Shown: in pieces, positions 42,732 to 52,325 of the stretch
How the letters are laid out: each line of letters opens with the position of its first letter
Numbering within the stretch: the first letter of the stretch is position 1
Source: Arthrobacter citreus
GTDB lineage: Bacteria > Bacillota > Bacilli > Bacillales > Bacillaceae_G
Direction: 5' to 3'
NCBI GenBank assembly: GCA_013200995.1
Contig: CP053688.1
Span: 4,464,001-4,528,000, forward strand
Length of the DNA: 64,000 nt
Notes under the pieces: generated by a model
Databases searched by the model: none
Seen by the model: the letters and a program-made list of their open reading frames with translations, nothing else
What the model was told of the DNA's origin: nothing
Made by a program: the position numbers and the translations under genes

Positions 42732-43823
42732 TTGTATAAGATTAATCCTTTTTCAGAGTCATTTAAAAATACAAATCAACAATTAGTTGGTCACGGAGTT
42801 AGAAATATTCAAATACTAAAAGACGCATTAAATGAACTAGATGGAAATGAAGAAAGTGATGTGTATGGAGCAGGGAATTTTATTGAAGACTTCCAAACAA
42901 AAATGGCAGAGTTTTTAGGGAAAGAATCAGCGGTTTTTTTTCCTAGCGGTACAATGGCTCAGCAAATCGCCTTAAGAATTTGGTGTGATCAAAAAGGAAT
43001 CAATAAAGTTGCTTATCACCCTCTATCTCATTTAGAAATTCATGAAGAAGATGGATTGAAAAAATTACATAATATAGAGCCTATTTTACTGGCAGATAAA
43101 AGCCGCGTAATCGAATTAGAGGATGTTTTAGCAATGAATGAAGAAATCTCTTGTTTATTACTAGAACTGCCACAACGTGAAATCGGTGGACAATTACCAT
43201 CATATGAAACACTTGAATCAATTTCATCGTACTGCCGTGAAAAAGGAATTAAATTGCAGTTAGATGGTGCTAGATTAATGGAAATTCTTCCATACTATAA
43301 AAAGACAGCTGCTGAAGTTTGTAGTTTATTCGATAGTGTTTATATGTCATTTTATAAAGGAATCGGAGGAGTTGCAGGAGCAATTCTTGCGGGGGATACT
43401 GACTTTATAAATGAATCAAAAGTTTGGAAAAGAAGACATGGTGGAGATTTAATTAGTCTTTATCCGTACATAATCAGTGCAAATGTTTATTTTGATCAAA
43501 GAGCAAATATGATGGAGCAATATTATCATAATGCAGTTGAATTAGCTGAATTGTTTAATAGCTGTCACGGAATTAGTACAATACCAAAAATACCAGTTTC
43601 AAATATGTTTCATGTTCACTATAACGCTCCACTCGAAAAAATTAAACAAATTATAATAGCTCTTCAGGAAGAAACAAAAATTGGGATTACTAGTAATTTA
43701 AGACCAGTTAATGAAGAGGTTTGTTATAGCGAAATTAGTATTGGTGATCAGTACTCAGCGATTTCTAAAGAAGACCTCCATAATGTATTTAAGAAATTAA
43801 ATGAGGAAATGAAATCAATTTAA
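42732..43823 (+). CDS. Low-specificity L-threonine aldolase-like PLP enzyme
   Basis: A 363-residue fold-type I PLP enzyme of the beta-eliminating lyase/threonine aldolase family, which cleaves threonine or allo-threonine to glycine and acetaldehyde. Features are DVYGAGNFIEDFQTKMAEFLGKESAVFFPSGTMAQQIAL, HPLSHLEIHE, the QLDGARLMEI cofactor Asp and the Schiff-base Lys in YMSFYKGIGGVAGAILAG. The start is TTG with GGAAGGGAG upstream. It is followed 40 bp later by a VOC gene, possibly co-transcribed. Confidence 0.87.
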   Translation: MYKINPFSESFKNTNQQLVGHGVRNIQILKDALNELDGNEESDVYGAGNFIEDFQTKMAEFLGKESAVFFPSGTMAQQIALRIWCDQKGINKVAYHPLSHLEIHEEDGLKKLHNIEPILLADKSRVIELEDVLAMNEEISCLLLELPQREIGGQLPSYETLESISSYCREKGIKLQLDGARLMEILPYYKKTAAEVCSLFDSVYMSFYKGIGGVAGAILAGDTDFINESKVWKRRHGGDLISLYPYIISANVYFDQRANMMEQYYHNAVELAELFNSCHGISTIPKIPVSNMFHVHYNAPLEKIKQIIIALQEETKIGITSNLRPVNEEVCYSEISIGDQYSAISKEDLHNVFKKLNEEMKSI

Positions 43824-43863
43824 AGACGAGTTTTTATTAAACCTAATAAAGGAGCTTGATTAC

Positions 43864-44262
43864 ATGCAAAAAATTACAACGTTTTTAATGTTTGAAGGAC
43901 AAGCAGAAGAGGCAATGAATTATTATATGTCAGTATTTAAAAATTCAGAAGTTGTAAACATCACACGCTACGGTGCAGACATGGGTGAGTTTGAAGGGAA
44001 AGTGATCCATGCTACCTTCACATTAAATGGCCAGGAATTTATGTGTATCGATAGTTCGGTAAAACACAAGTTTACGTTTACTCCATCCGTTTCATTATAT
44101 GTGACGTGTGAAACGAATGAAGAAATTGAGAATGCATACGAAAAATTAAGTAAAGATGGAGAAATTTTAATGCCATTACAAGCTTATCCATTCAGCGAAA
44201 AATTCGTGTGGGTAAATGATCAATTCGGTGTATCATGGCAATTAACGCTCGCTAAAAACTAA
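43864..44262 (+). CDS. VOC-superfamily protein, PhnB/YjdN type
   Basis: A 132-residue protein with the ITTFLMFEGQAEEAMNYYMSVFKNSEV start, the HATFTLNGQEFMCID strand and a C-terminal PFSEKFVWVNDQFGVSWQL motif. It is a paralogue of the protein at 32098. The activity is unassigned. AAAGGAGC precedes the ATG, and it may share a transcript with the aldolase gene. A terminator follows. Confidence 0.87.
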   Translation: MQKITTFLMFEGQAEEAMNYYMSVFKNSEVVNITRYGADMGEFEGKVIHATFTLNGQEFMCIDSSVKHKFTFTPSVSLYVTCETNEEIENAYEKLSKDGEILMPLQAYPFSEKFVWVNDQFGVSWQLTLAKN

Positions 44263-44270
44263 ATAGTATT

Positions 44271-44306
44271 AAAAAATCGTGTCAGTAACAATGGCACGAT
44301 TTTTTT
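44271..44306 (+). terminator. Terminator after the VOC gene
   Basis: AAAATCGTG and CACGATTTT pair around an internal loop, followed by TTT. The rest of the gap to 44592 is AT-rich and shows no gene. Confidence 0.85.
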
Positions 44307-44592
44307 ATGCGCTTAATCGCATTACCTCATTTTATAAAATACAAACCATCTTGGTTAATTGTAGTTAGCAAGCATAATAGTAGTAAATGTCATTTCACCA
44401 AGTTAACCAATGATTCATAAGTAAACAACAACGATCTAAATATAACTGGAAAAGAGCTCAACAGTATAAAAATTGAGTTTATGATAACACTTGAGAAATA
44501 CTAATATTTTTTGAAATATCCAGTTTAAAAAGAGCAGAATTATTGCAAACTTTTATTATATGAAATTTTATAAAAGGTGAGAAATTATCGAT

Positions 44593-46815
44593 ATGAATGA
44601 AGTTAATAAGATTATTGAAAAGGAATTTGATCAACAATTAATCAATAAATATGCGAGTCTAATGGCATTGGGTAATGGCTGCATTGGTTTACGATCTACT
44701 CATGAGGAAGAGTATGAGGGTCAAATTAGGGGGATGTATGTAGCGGGCGTCTACAATCAGTTATCTCCAAGTCAAACGACTAAGTTAGTGAATCTTCCTG
44801 ATTTAGTTGGGATGGAAATTGAAATAAATGGTGATGTATTTTCGAATGCAACTGGCCAATTTTTATTTTATGACCGTAAATTAGATATGCTGACGGGCGA
44901 ATTGATTAGAGAAGTAATTTGGAAAAACAAAGATGGTAATCGTTTCCACTTTTTGTTTCAGCGTTTCGTTTCAAAAGATGATTTACACTTACTTGCTTCA
45001 AAGCTTACCGTTACTGCTTTAGATTGCAATGCGATAATAAAAATAAAAACGGGTATTAATGCACAGTGTGTAAATCAAGAGAAAAATGAGCTGACAGAGG
45101 AATTAGTAAAAGTTTTTGATAAAAGAATTATGCAAGGTGTTTACCAGACAACGGAAAGTAAGTATAAAATTGCGATAGCAACCACTTTTGTTTCTCCAGA
45201 TGAGAGTGAAGTATCATTTTTTACATTAAATAATCAACTTCTAGCGGCAGTTACACAAGAGCTAGTTGTAGATCATTCAGTTTGGTTTGAAAAAATTAGT
45301 TCAATTTATACTTCTAATGAGATGTTACGAGAAGATCCAGCCGCGGCCAGTGTAAATACAGTGCAGAAATATTTATCAGAGGGTTACGATAATTTGAGAA
45401 ACAGTACGACAATCAAATGGCAGGACTTTTGGAAGCAAAAAAGAGTTGAAATTACGTCAAAGGACAAAGAGGATCAGTATGCGCTAGATTTTTCTTTATA
45501 TCATATTGAAGCAATGACGCCAGCTCATGATGATCGGTTAAGTATAGGTTCTAGGGGATTAACAGGCGAAGGGAATAAAGGTCTCGTATATTGGGGGACA
45601 GAAATGTTTATCGCACCATTTCACTTATTTACTGAACCAGAGATTATGAAAAGATTACTACGATATCGTTATCAACATATTAAAGAAGCAAAGGTAAATG
45701 CAGCCCTCGCTGGTTATCAAGGTACTTTATTTCCTTGGGCAAGTGCTTTTTCAGGCAAAGAAGAAACACTTAAGGGATCAGAGAATAATAAAGTCTCGGA
45801 TGACATTCAAGACCCTAAGCTGGCAAAGGGAAGTGTACATATTGTGGCAGATATTGCATTTGCTGTTGTGCAATACTATGAAAATACTCTAAATGAAGGC
45901 TTTATGGCTAAAGAAGGACTTGAACTACTTAAAGAAACGGCACGCTTTTGGGTGAGTAGGACGACAGATGTAAATGGTGATTTACTGATTAATAACGTAA
46001 TTGGACCTGGTGGATTTACCGAGCTAGTTGATAATAATGCTTATACAAATTATATGGCTTTTTTTAATGTCCAGAATGCATTGAATTTTATGGGGAAATA
46101 CAATGACCCTGATGCTGAATTACTACAAAAATGTACTGACTTTTTAAAGCGATTGTATTTGCCAAAACCTAATGATGAAAATATTATTCCACAGGACGAT
46201 ACATTTTTAGAACAACCTGAAATTGAATTAACGGAATATAAGCAGTCCCTTGGTAGTCGTGAAATTCTATTAGATTATTCTCAAAAAGAACTAAATGAAT
46301 TACAAGTTTTAAAGCAAGCTGATGTTGTGATGTTGCTTTATCTTTTTCCAGATTTATTTTCAACCGATATCGTTAAAAAGAATTTGGAATACTACGAGGA
46401 GCGTACTGTTCACGAGACTTCAATAAGTAATTTAGTTCATGCAATCGTTGCTGCGAGATGCGATTATATAGATGAAGCTTATCAATTATTTCAAGAAGGC
46501 TGTTTAATTGATTTAGGACCGAATCCAAATTCTTCGGATGAAGGAATTCACGCAGCGTCTCTAGGTGCAAATTGGTTAGCGGCCATTTTTGGCTTTGCAA
46601 ATATCTCAATGGATATAAACCGATTAAAGATTGAACCAAAATTACCTTCTAGCTGGGACAAAATGAATTTCCCATTTTTATGGCAAGGAGCAAAACTCGA
46701 AATTATCATTGCTAAACGAACGATGACAATTACAAAACAATATGGTCCACCAGTAACTTTAGAAATAAATGGAGAAACATTTGATTTAACCGATAAGTTA
46801 AAGGTAGGGTTATAA
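44593..46815 (+). CDS. GH65-family protein with an altered catalytic-acid motif
   Basis: A 740-residue glycoside hydrolase family 65 protein, with an N-terminal beta-sandwich, an (alpha/alpha)6 barrel and a C-terminal beta domain. Family landmarks are LSIGSRGLTGEGNKGLVYWGTEMFIAPF, FPWASAFSGKEE, LVDNNAYTNYMAFFN, LKQADVVMLLYLFP and the phosphate-loop-like SDEGIHAASLGANWLA. Maltose and kojibiose phosphorylases of GH65 carry a GPDEYHE motif whose Glu is the catalytic acid. Here the aligned stretch reads GPGGFTE (G473, G474). Catalysis may be lost, or the role of the acid may have moved. It is monocistronic. Confidence 0.85.
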   Translation: MNEVNKIIEKEFDQQLINKYASLMALGNGCIGLRSTHEEEYEGQIRGMYVAGVYNQLSPSQTTKLVNLPDLVGMEIEINGDVFSNATGQFLFYDRKLDMLTGELIREVIWKNKDGNRFHFLFQRFVSKDDLHLLASKLTVTALDCNAIIKIKTGINAQCVNQEKNELTEELVKVFDKRIMQGVYQTTESKYKIAIATTFVSPDESEVSFFTLNNQLLAAVTQELVVDHSVWFEKISSIYTSNEMLREDPAAASVNTVQKYLSEGYDNLRNSTTIKWQDFWKQKRVEITSKDKEDQYALDFSLYHIEAMTPAHDDRLSIGSRGLTGEGNKGLVYWGTEMFIAPFHLFTEPEIMKRLLRYRYQHIKEAKVNAALAGYQGTLFPWASAFSGKEETLKGSENNKVSDDIQDPKLAKGSVHIVADIAFAVVQYYENTLNEGFMAKEGLELLKETARFWVSRTTDVNGDLLINNVIGPGGFTELVDNNAYTNYMAFFNVQNALNFMGKYNDPDAELLQKCTDFLKRLYLPKPNDENIIPQDDTFLEQPEIELTEYKQSLGSREILLDYSQKELNELQVLKQADVVMLLYLFPDLFSTDIVKKNLEYYEERTVHETSISNLVHAIVAARCDYIDEAYQLFQEGCLIDLGPNPNSSDEGIHAASLGANWLAAIFGFANISMDINRLKIEPKLPSSWDKMNFPFLWQGAKLEIIIAKRTMTITKQYGPPVTLEINGETFDLTDKLKVGL

Positions 46816-46823
46816 GAAGCATG

Positions 46824-46856
46824 AAAGCAGGAAGCTTTTTTTAATCCTGCTTTTTA
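46824..46856. terminator. Bidirectional terminator between the GH65 and VOC genes
   Basis: AAAGCAGGA (46824-46832) pairs with TCCTGCTTT (46845-46853), with T runs on both strands. Confidence 0.82.
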
Positions 46857-46863
46857 TCTTTTT

Positions 46864-47250
46864 CTACTCTTCGTATAGTTCTAATGGTAATCCATCTGGA
46901 TCTTGGAAAAACGTGAATTTTTTATTTGTTAGTTCGTCAATGCGAATTGGTTCTACATATACATCATTTTGTTGTAAGTATTGAATACTTTCTTCAATAT
47001 TGCGAACAGAAAAGGCTAAATGGCGTAACCCAGCTGCTTCTGGATTTGTTGGTCTTTTTGGAGGGTTAGGAAATGAGAATAACTCAATTTGTCCATTATT
47101 ACCAATCTTTAAGTCTAATTTATAAGAGTTTCGTTCCTCGCGATACGTCTCTTTAATAAGCTGACAACCCAATAAATTCATGTAAAAATGCTTTGATAAT
47201 TCATAATTAGAGCAAATTATAGCGATATGGTGGATGCTCTTTATTTCCAT
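46864..47250 (-). CDS. VOC-family glyoxalase-like protein (YaeR/YwkD type)
   Basis: A 128-residue single VOC domain with metal-ligand positions: His in IHHIAIICSNY, Glu in IELFSFP, His in GLRHLAFSV and Glu in GLPLELYEE. This arrangement fits the YaeR/SMU1112c group of glyoxalase I-like proteins, whose substrate is not firmly known. AAAGGAG precedes the ATG. It is a single-gene unit, convergent with the GH65 gene. Confidence 0.87.
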   Translation of the reverse strand: MEIKSIHHIAIICSNYELSKHFYMNLLGCQLIKETYREERNSYKLDLKIGNNGQIELFSFPNPPKRPTNPEAAGLRHLAFSVRNIEESIQYLQQNDVYVEPIRIDELTNKKFTFFQDPDGLPLELYEE

Positions 47251-47387
47251 ATTAAATCTCCTTTTGATTCAATTATTTAAACTTTTCCTAGTTTATCATG
47301 ATAATTGAGAAAGGAATACATATTTACGAGGACGCTAGAGAATTAATAGGAAGGGAAATCATAAAGTCTTGTAGAACTAAAAAAAAT

Positions 47388-47407
47388 AATGGGAGCGATC
47401 TCCCATT
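47388..47407 (-). terminator. Terminator of the small KOW-like gene
   Basis: AATGGGAG (47388-47395) pairs perfectly with CTCCCATT (47400-47407), with eight T residues following on the minus strand (one A interrupting). Confidence 0.85.
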
Positions 47408-47420
47408 AAGAGTTTGAAAA

Positions 47421-47639
47421 TTATCTTCTTCTCTTTTTATCATCTTTTGCTAAAATTTGTACTTTCTTAATAACTTCTAGTTCTACAATAACATTTACGT
47501 GCTTATCGTTTACCGGATTGACATTTAATACAGTGCCTTTTCGACCTTTAATATGGATCACGTCACCTGTGTTGGGGACATTTTTGAGCAGTTGGTTTAA
47601 TAGTTCAACGTTTTTCTCAATATAATGAACTACAATCAT
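47421..47639 (-). CDS. Small conserved basic protein, 72 residues
   Basis: A short protein with an N-terminal helix (HYIEKNVELLNQLLKNV), then a small beta-barrel-like segment (GDVIHIKGRKGTVLNVNPVNDKHVNVIVEL) reminiscent of a KOW/SH3 motif, and a basic tail (KDDKKRRR). I recall similar small bacillar proteins but know no function. The basic tail and the IKGRKGTV loop would suit RNA or ribosome contact, which is inference. GGAGTTG lies before the ATG. It is monocistronic, with a strong terminator. Confidence 0.7.
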   Translation of the reverse strand: MIVVHYIEKNVELLNQLLKNVPNTGDVIHIKGRKGTVLNVNPVNDKHVNVIVELEVIKKVQILAKDDKKRRR

Positions 47640-47852
47640 ATCGCTTCAACTCCTCTAATAATTCTATCTTTATACAATATTTAAATTTAATTAAAATAAG
47701 AACATTTTTTAGCTGATTATTTATCAATAAAAGGTCATATATTAAGTGCAGACAGTTAGTTCTGAATATCGTTAGAAACTACTTGTAACTCATTATAATT
47801 TTAAGCATTTATTTTGATAATTTAAGAAAATAAACAGATTGAGAGGGAGCCA

Positions 47853-48887
47853 ATGCGTAAAAAATTTATATCTATAATCGTAATCAGTATGCTTTTAGTT
47901 GGATGCAAGCATGGCGAAAAGTCTGTAAAAACGGTTAAAAACGAAGATAAAAGTCCACAGAATGAACATGTAATCGATAAAGGAGAAGTTGATACGGTTT
48001 ATGCTCCATTAAACGGATTACCCATTAGTCAAGTAAGTGAACAAAGGCCAGTTGCAGTAATGGTTAATAATTACTATTTGGCTAGACCTCAAAGTGGATT
48101 AAGCAATGCAGATGTTGTTTATGAAATTTTAGCAGAAGGGGATATTACAAGATTTCTAGCCATATTCCAAAGTGATATACCTGAGAAAATTGGGCCAGTC
48201 AGAAGTGCGAGAGATTATTACATTAATTTAGCAAATGGATATCATGCATTATTTATTTGTCACGGAAACAGCCCAAAGGCAAAAGAAATGATGGATGCTG
48301 GAATGATTGACGCATTAAACGGATTGATCTACGATGGTACTTTATTTAAAAGAGATAAAACGCGAAAAGCACCTCATAATTCGTATATTTTAAAAGAAGG
48401 TATTGAAAAAGGAGTTGCCCAGAGACATTACTCATACACTGAAAAAGTAACTCCATTAGACTTTACGCAAACTGACTTGGTTTTTGATAATTCATGGAAA
48501 AATACATCAGAGGTTTTTATAAGATACTCTCATGACGCTAGAAATAATGTAACTTACAAGTACTCGAGTTCAACAAAACAATTTCAGCGAATTCAAAACG
48601 GAATTGTAGCAAAGGATGCCTTGAATGGGAAAGAGCTTCAAATTAAAAATATACTTGTCGTTGAAGCCAACCATAAAATAATAGATAGCTACGGTCGTCG
48701 CGCAATTGATATTGAAGACGGTGGAAAAGGTTATTATATTGTAGACGGAGAGTATATGAATATCGAATGGAAAAATGTAGATGGGCGAATCCTTCCATAT
48801 ACACTAGACGGAACGGAAATAAAGTTAGAGCCTGGTCAAACTTGGATTAACTTTGTACCAGCTTTAAAGGATGTAACAATAAAATAG
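47853..48887 (+). CDS. DUF3048 lipoprotein, YerB-like
   Basis: A 344-residue exported lipoprotein. The signal peptide FISIIVISMLLVGC ends in a lipobox with Cys18. The mature part has the DUF3048 features VAVMVNNYYLARPQSGLSNADVVYEILAEG, FLAIFQSDIPEKIGPVRSARDYYI and a C-terminal QTWINFVPAL. Bacillus subtilis YerB is the named homologue; its function is not established. A GAGAGGGAG ribosome site precedes the ATG. A strong terminator follows. Confidence 0.88.
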   Translation: MRKKFISIIVISMLLVGCKHGEKSVKTVKNEDKSPQNEHVIDKGEVDTVYAPLNGLPISQVSEQRPVAVMVNNYYLARPQSGLSNADVVYEILAEGDITRFLAIFQSDIPEKIGPVRSARDYYINLANGYHALFICHGNSPKAKEMMDAGMIDALNGLIYDGTLFKRDKTRKAPHNSYILKEGIEKGVAQRHYSYTEKVTPLDFTQTDLVFDNSWKNTSEVFIRYSHDARNNVTYKYSSSTKQFQRIQNGIVAKDALNGKELQIKNILVVEANHKIIDSYGRRAIDIEDGGKGYYIVDGEYMNIEWKNVDGRILPYTLDGTEIKLEPGQTWINFVPALKDVTIK

Positions 48888-48894
48888 AGCGATT

Positions 48895-48930
48895 AAAAGC
48901 AGATAATTTTTAAAGTTATCTGCTTTTAAA
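48895..48930 (+). terminator. Terminator after the YerB-like gene
   Basis: AAAAGCAGATAA (48895-48906) pairs perfectly with TTATCTGCTTTT (48916-48927). Confidence 0.88.
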
Positions 48931-49060
48931 TTTTTAAATGGGTTTAGTGGCTAATTTAATAGTAAATGTCGCTAACAATACTAAGTTTGACCAAAAAAAT
49001 CTACGATGTTACGATAAAAATTATTATTCGTTTATTTATAGTATGAAGGGAGGAGCGAGT

Positions 49061-49918
49061 GTGGCTGAAAAATTTGAAAACATCGGCTTAGTAGACGAGC
49101 GATATAAAAATCTAAAAGCCGACTGTGAGAGCTGCTTTGGCTTATGTTGTGTTGCATTACCATTTGCTGCTTCGGCTGACTTTGCTAAAGATAAAATTGC
49201 TGGAAAACCATGTCATAATTTACAATCAGACTACCGATGCGGAGTTCATCATAATTTAAGAGAATTAGGTTACAAAGGATGTACTGTTTTTGATTGCTTT
49301 GGTGCGGGACAAAAAGTATCACAAGTAACCTTCAATGGAAACGATTGGAGACAAAATCCTGAATTAGCTAATGAGATGTATGAAGTTTTTCCGATTATGA
49401 AGCAGATTCATGAAATGCTTTGGTATTTAAATGAAAGCCTGATGCTTACTGCTGCAAGTGAGATCCATAATGACATAAAAATAATATTAGAAGAAACTGA
49501 AAAATTAACACATATGGACGCTAAGTTAATATTAAACTTAGATATTATACTTCAACGTGCAGAAGTAAACGCTGTACTTTTGCGTGCAAGTGAGCTATCT
49601 AGGGCAGAGGCTTTAAGTAAATTTAAAAACAATAAGAAGCGTCAAAAAACTGGAAGAGGCTTAGACCTTATGGGTGCTAAATTAAAGAATGCAAATTTTA
49701 TAGGTGCAAACTTAAGAGGATCCTATCTTATAGCTGCTGATTTAAGTGGGGCCGATTTAAGGGGAGCCGATTTAATTGGAGCAGACTTGCGAGATGCTAA
49801 TTTGAGTGGAGCGGATCTTACGGGCAGTATTTTTCTAACCCAAGCTCAAATAAACTCAGCAAAGGGAGATCGTCATACAAAAATACCAGTGACACTTAAA
49901 AGACCATCTCATTGGTAA
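49061..49918 (+). CDS. Cys-rich pentapeptide-repeat protein
   Basis: A 285-residue cytosolic protein. The N-terminal 80 residues hold eight cysteines (22, 25, 29, 30, 51, 60, 74, 79), beginning with a CxxCxxxCC cluster that suggests a metal site. Residues about 95-190 are helical. The C terminus has a run of A(D/N)LxG pentapeptides ([15 protein letters not shown]...), forming a short right-handed quadrilateral helix. The open frame extends to 48938, but GGGAGGAGCGAGT sets the GTG at 49061. The role is unknown; some pentapeptide proteins bind gyrase, which is not claimed here. Confidence 0.82.
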   Translation: MAEKFENIGLVDERYKNLKADCESCFGLCCVALPFAASADFAKDKIAGKPCHNLQSDYRCGVHHNLRELGYKGCTVFDCFGAGQKVSQVTFNGNDWRQNPELANEMYEVFPIMKQIHEMLWYLNESLMLTAASEIHNDIKIILEETEKLTHMDAKLILNLDIILQRAEVNAVLLRASELSRAEALSKFKNNKKRQKTGRGLDLMGAKLKNANFIGANLRGSYLIAADLSGADLRGADLIGADLRDANLSGADLTGSIFLTQAQINSAKGDRHTKIPVTLKRPSHW

Positions 49919-49925
49919 AACAAAA

Positions 49926-49952
49926 AAATGAACCATTTAATGGTTCATTTTT
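49926..49952. terminator. Bidirectional terminator
   Basis: AAATGAACCATT and AATGGTTCATTT form a perfect stem with T runs on both strands. On the minus strand it overlaps the end of the SEDS-like gene. Confidence 0.88.
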
Positions 49953-50791
49953 AATTTGTTCACATACCAGGTCATAGCAATGAAGTAGCCGATAAAAGGA
50001 GAAGTTCCATAACCGATAATCGGCACTGGGAAGTTTCCAAAAAAGCTTGAAAGAATGCAAATTGCTAAATAAGTCCCTAGACTAAACGATAATAATTTTG
50101 CATTGGTTGGTGGAATAAAGAAAAATGGCATTAGTAAAATTAAAAGTGAGATGATTGCAATGACTAGCAATCCAATTCCCATATCCTTTACTAAACTTAA
50201 AATGTCCTCGACATAGGACACTGGTGCAAGTTTATCTAAATGAGACCAGCTATAGACTATTAAAAGTATAAAGATGATGAATAATAGTAATTGAGTCTTT
50301 TTATGTTTTTTTACACCTAATAATAAAATCGAGATCGCAATTGTAAAAGCAGTTAGTTGAGATGCATCTGGTTGAAAATATAGTAATGGTGTAAAAAATA
50401 GTATAAAACTAAAAGTAATCCAAATTGCTTTAGACTTCATTAAATTTGATAGGTGTATGATTAATAATGGAACGAATGCGAAGGCGATATTAATCCTTAC
50501 GGGACCAATTGCCAACCAACGATGTACACCTTGCAATCCGCCATCAAAGAAGGTTAGTAATAGTAATATGAATATGCATGTAATGACAATGATATTTGTC
50601 TTATTCTTTAAAGTTTTCGGACCTCGTAACAGAACTAAAAAAGAGATGATTCCTCCAACAATTGAAATAACAATATTTTGTCCATATATGGATGGCGATA
50701 CGTGATTATTGATCATAGCAATTACACCAATGATCATAGCGGGTATTGTTAAGACGAGCGGTAATAAGTTTATTTTTTTTGAATTTAGCAT
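49937..50791 (-). CDS. Short SEDS-like (FtsW/RodA-related) membrane protein
   Basis: A 284-residue polytopic membrane protein with about nine hydrophobic segments. Three motifs recall FtsW/RodA: GGLQGVHRWLAIGPVRINIAF (compare GARRWI..GP..QPSE), YFQPDASQLTAFTIAISILLL (compare QPDLGTA) and PVPIIGYGTSPFIGYFIAM (compare PLPFISYGGSS). Genuine SEDS glycosyltransferases are around 380 residues or more, so this one lacks segments, including most of the extracytoplasmic region carrying their catalytic Asp. It lies 31 bp after a MocR regulator in the same direction and is probably co-transcribed. Polymerase activity is doubtful. Confidence 0.75.
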   Translation of the reverse strand: MLNSKKINLLPLVLTIPAMIIGVIAMINNHVSPSIYGQNIVISIVGGIISFLVLLRGPKTLKNKTNIIVITCIFILLLLTFFDGGLQGVHRWLAIGPVRINIAFAFVPLLIIHLSNLMKSKAIWITFSFILFFTPLLYFQPDASQLTAFTIAISILLLGVKKHKKTQLLLFIIFILLIVYSWSHLDKLAPVSYVEDILSLVKDMGIGLLVIAIISLLILLMPFFFIPPTNAKLLSFSLGTYLAICILSSFFGNFPVPIIGYGTSPFIGYFIAMTWYVNKLKMNH

Positions 50792-50822
50792 CTTGTTCTA
50801 AATGGCCTTCCTTTACGAAAAA

Positions 50823-52256
50823 TTATCTTGTTCTGATGATTGTACATAGCTTCTCTAATCCATCGGATAAGTCATTTTCGCTAACAAGCGAATAACTAAT
50901 ACGAAGTGAAGCAACATCTGCTTTATTGTTATAACAAGCTACACCTGGTAAAAATGAAATATTTTCTTTATTAGCTTTTCTTAATAAGTCAAAAATATCT
51001 AGATTCGATTCATGAAATGTCAGCCACAAATTAAAGCCACCATCAGGTATCCGGCAATCTAGTTGATCACTAAGTGAAGATAGTATGTTAACACTTGTAT
51101 CACGTCGGATTTGTAGAGCAATTCGTAGTTTTTCAACGTGACTTCGCATTCGATCGGTTCGTAAAAATGGTAAAATCGCTTTTTGAGTTAGTAAAGGGCT
51201 TCCTACATCCATTGAAGCCTTTATTGCGAGTAGCCATTCTAAGACTGGTCCATTTGCCAGCAATGCAGCAATTCTAATACCGGGTGCTAACGTTTTACTG
51301 AAGCCTTTAATGTAGATGACATGATCTGATTGATCGTAATACTTAAGTGGGAAATATTGAATTGATTGTTCAAAATAAATATCACTAAATGAATCATCTT
51401 CAAGAATAAAGAAATTATAGCGTTGTGCTAGTTCAATTAATTCTTTTCTTCGATCATTACTCATTGAGATTCCTGTTGGGTTTTGGAAGGCAGGGTTAAC
51501 ATAAACTAATTTTGGCATAAATTTAATGCACAAGTCTTCTATTAAATCTGATCGAATTCCTTCTTCATCCATCTCGACTGGTATTATATGAATCCCTTTA
51601 TTTATAAAAATATCAAGTGCACCGCCGTAGCACGGACTTTCTACGATAATTGAATCACCAGGTTTTAATAATGCTTGAGCTACTAAATCAATTCCTTGCT
51701 GCACTCCACTTGTAATGATTAGATCATTAGCGCTACAGCGTATTTTTTGAAATTCATATAAATGATTTACAACCTCTGTTCTTAGTTCAAAATCTCCTTG
51801 AACAGGTCCGTATGTCGTTAAAATTGAGGCATCATTTCTTAATAACTTTTGCATTTCATCTGCTAAAAATTTATTAGGAAGTAGACGCGGGTAGACAACT
51901 GCTTTTGAAAAATCATATTTTAGCTGTTCTCTATTTATTAAATATTGGGACCTGACAATATTGATTCCTAAAGTCTGTTGCCAGTTAGAACTTGAATCTA
52001 CTTGCAACGTTTTATTCACTTTCTTTCTTATAAATACTCCTTTACCTTGCTCCACCGTGACATAGCCGTTTGTCTCTAACCATTTATAAGCCTTTCTAAC
52101 TGTTAAAACACTTATTGAAAGTTCATCGGCCAAAATCCGTAAAGATGGTAATTTCTCGTTAGGCATGAGTAGACCACTTTGAATGCTACCTGCAATCTGG
52201 GTACTTACTTGAAGATAAATCGGAACTGTTGATTTTTTATGAATTTGAATTTTCAT
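50823..52256 (-). CDS. MocR-family GntR/aminotransferase regulator
   Basis: A 477-residue fusion of an N-terminal GntR winged helix (IYLQVSTQIAGSIQSG, LPSLRILADELSISVLTVRKAYKWLETNGYVTVEQGKGVFI) with a fold-type I aminotransferase-like domain (ITSGVQQGIDLVAQAL, VNPAFQNPTGISMSNDRRKEL, the KGFSKTLAPGIRIAAL PLP-lysine motif). Such regulators sense PLP or an amino compound. The open frame begins 16 codons earlier, but the ATG at 52256 has GGTGAA upstream and gives the canonical KIQIHKKSTVPIYLQ start. It is divergent from an EamA transporter across a region with direct repeats. Confidence 0.9.
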   Translation of the reverse strand: MKIQIHKKSTVPIYLQVSTQIAGSIQSGLLMPNEKLPSLRILADELSISVLTVRKAYKWLETNGYVTVEQGKGVFIRKKVNKTLQVDSSSNWQQTLGINIVRSQYLINREQLKYDFSKAVVYPRLLPNKFLADEMQKLLRNDASILTTYGPVQGDFELRTEVVNHLYEFQKIRCSANDLIITSGVQQGIDLVAQALLKPGDSIIVESPCYGGALDIFINKGIHIIPVEMDEEGIRSDLIEDLCIKFMPKLVYVNPAFQNPTGISMSNDRRKELIELAQRYNFFILEDDSFSDIYFEQSIQYFPLKYYDQSDHVIYIKGFSKTLAPGIRIAALLANGPVLEWLLAIKASMDVGSPLLTQKAILPFLRTDRMRSHVEKLRIALQIRRDTSVNILSSLSDQLDCRIPDGGFNLWLTFHESNLDIFDLLRKANKENISFLPGVACYNNKADVASLRISYSLVSENDLSDGLEKLCTIIRTR

Positions 52257-52325
52257 GTATTCACCACTAGTTTTTAAATAATAAATTAATAAAAAAAAGA
52301 TCAATCGTCAATGAAAAAAAAGCTA

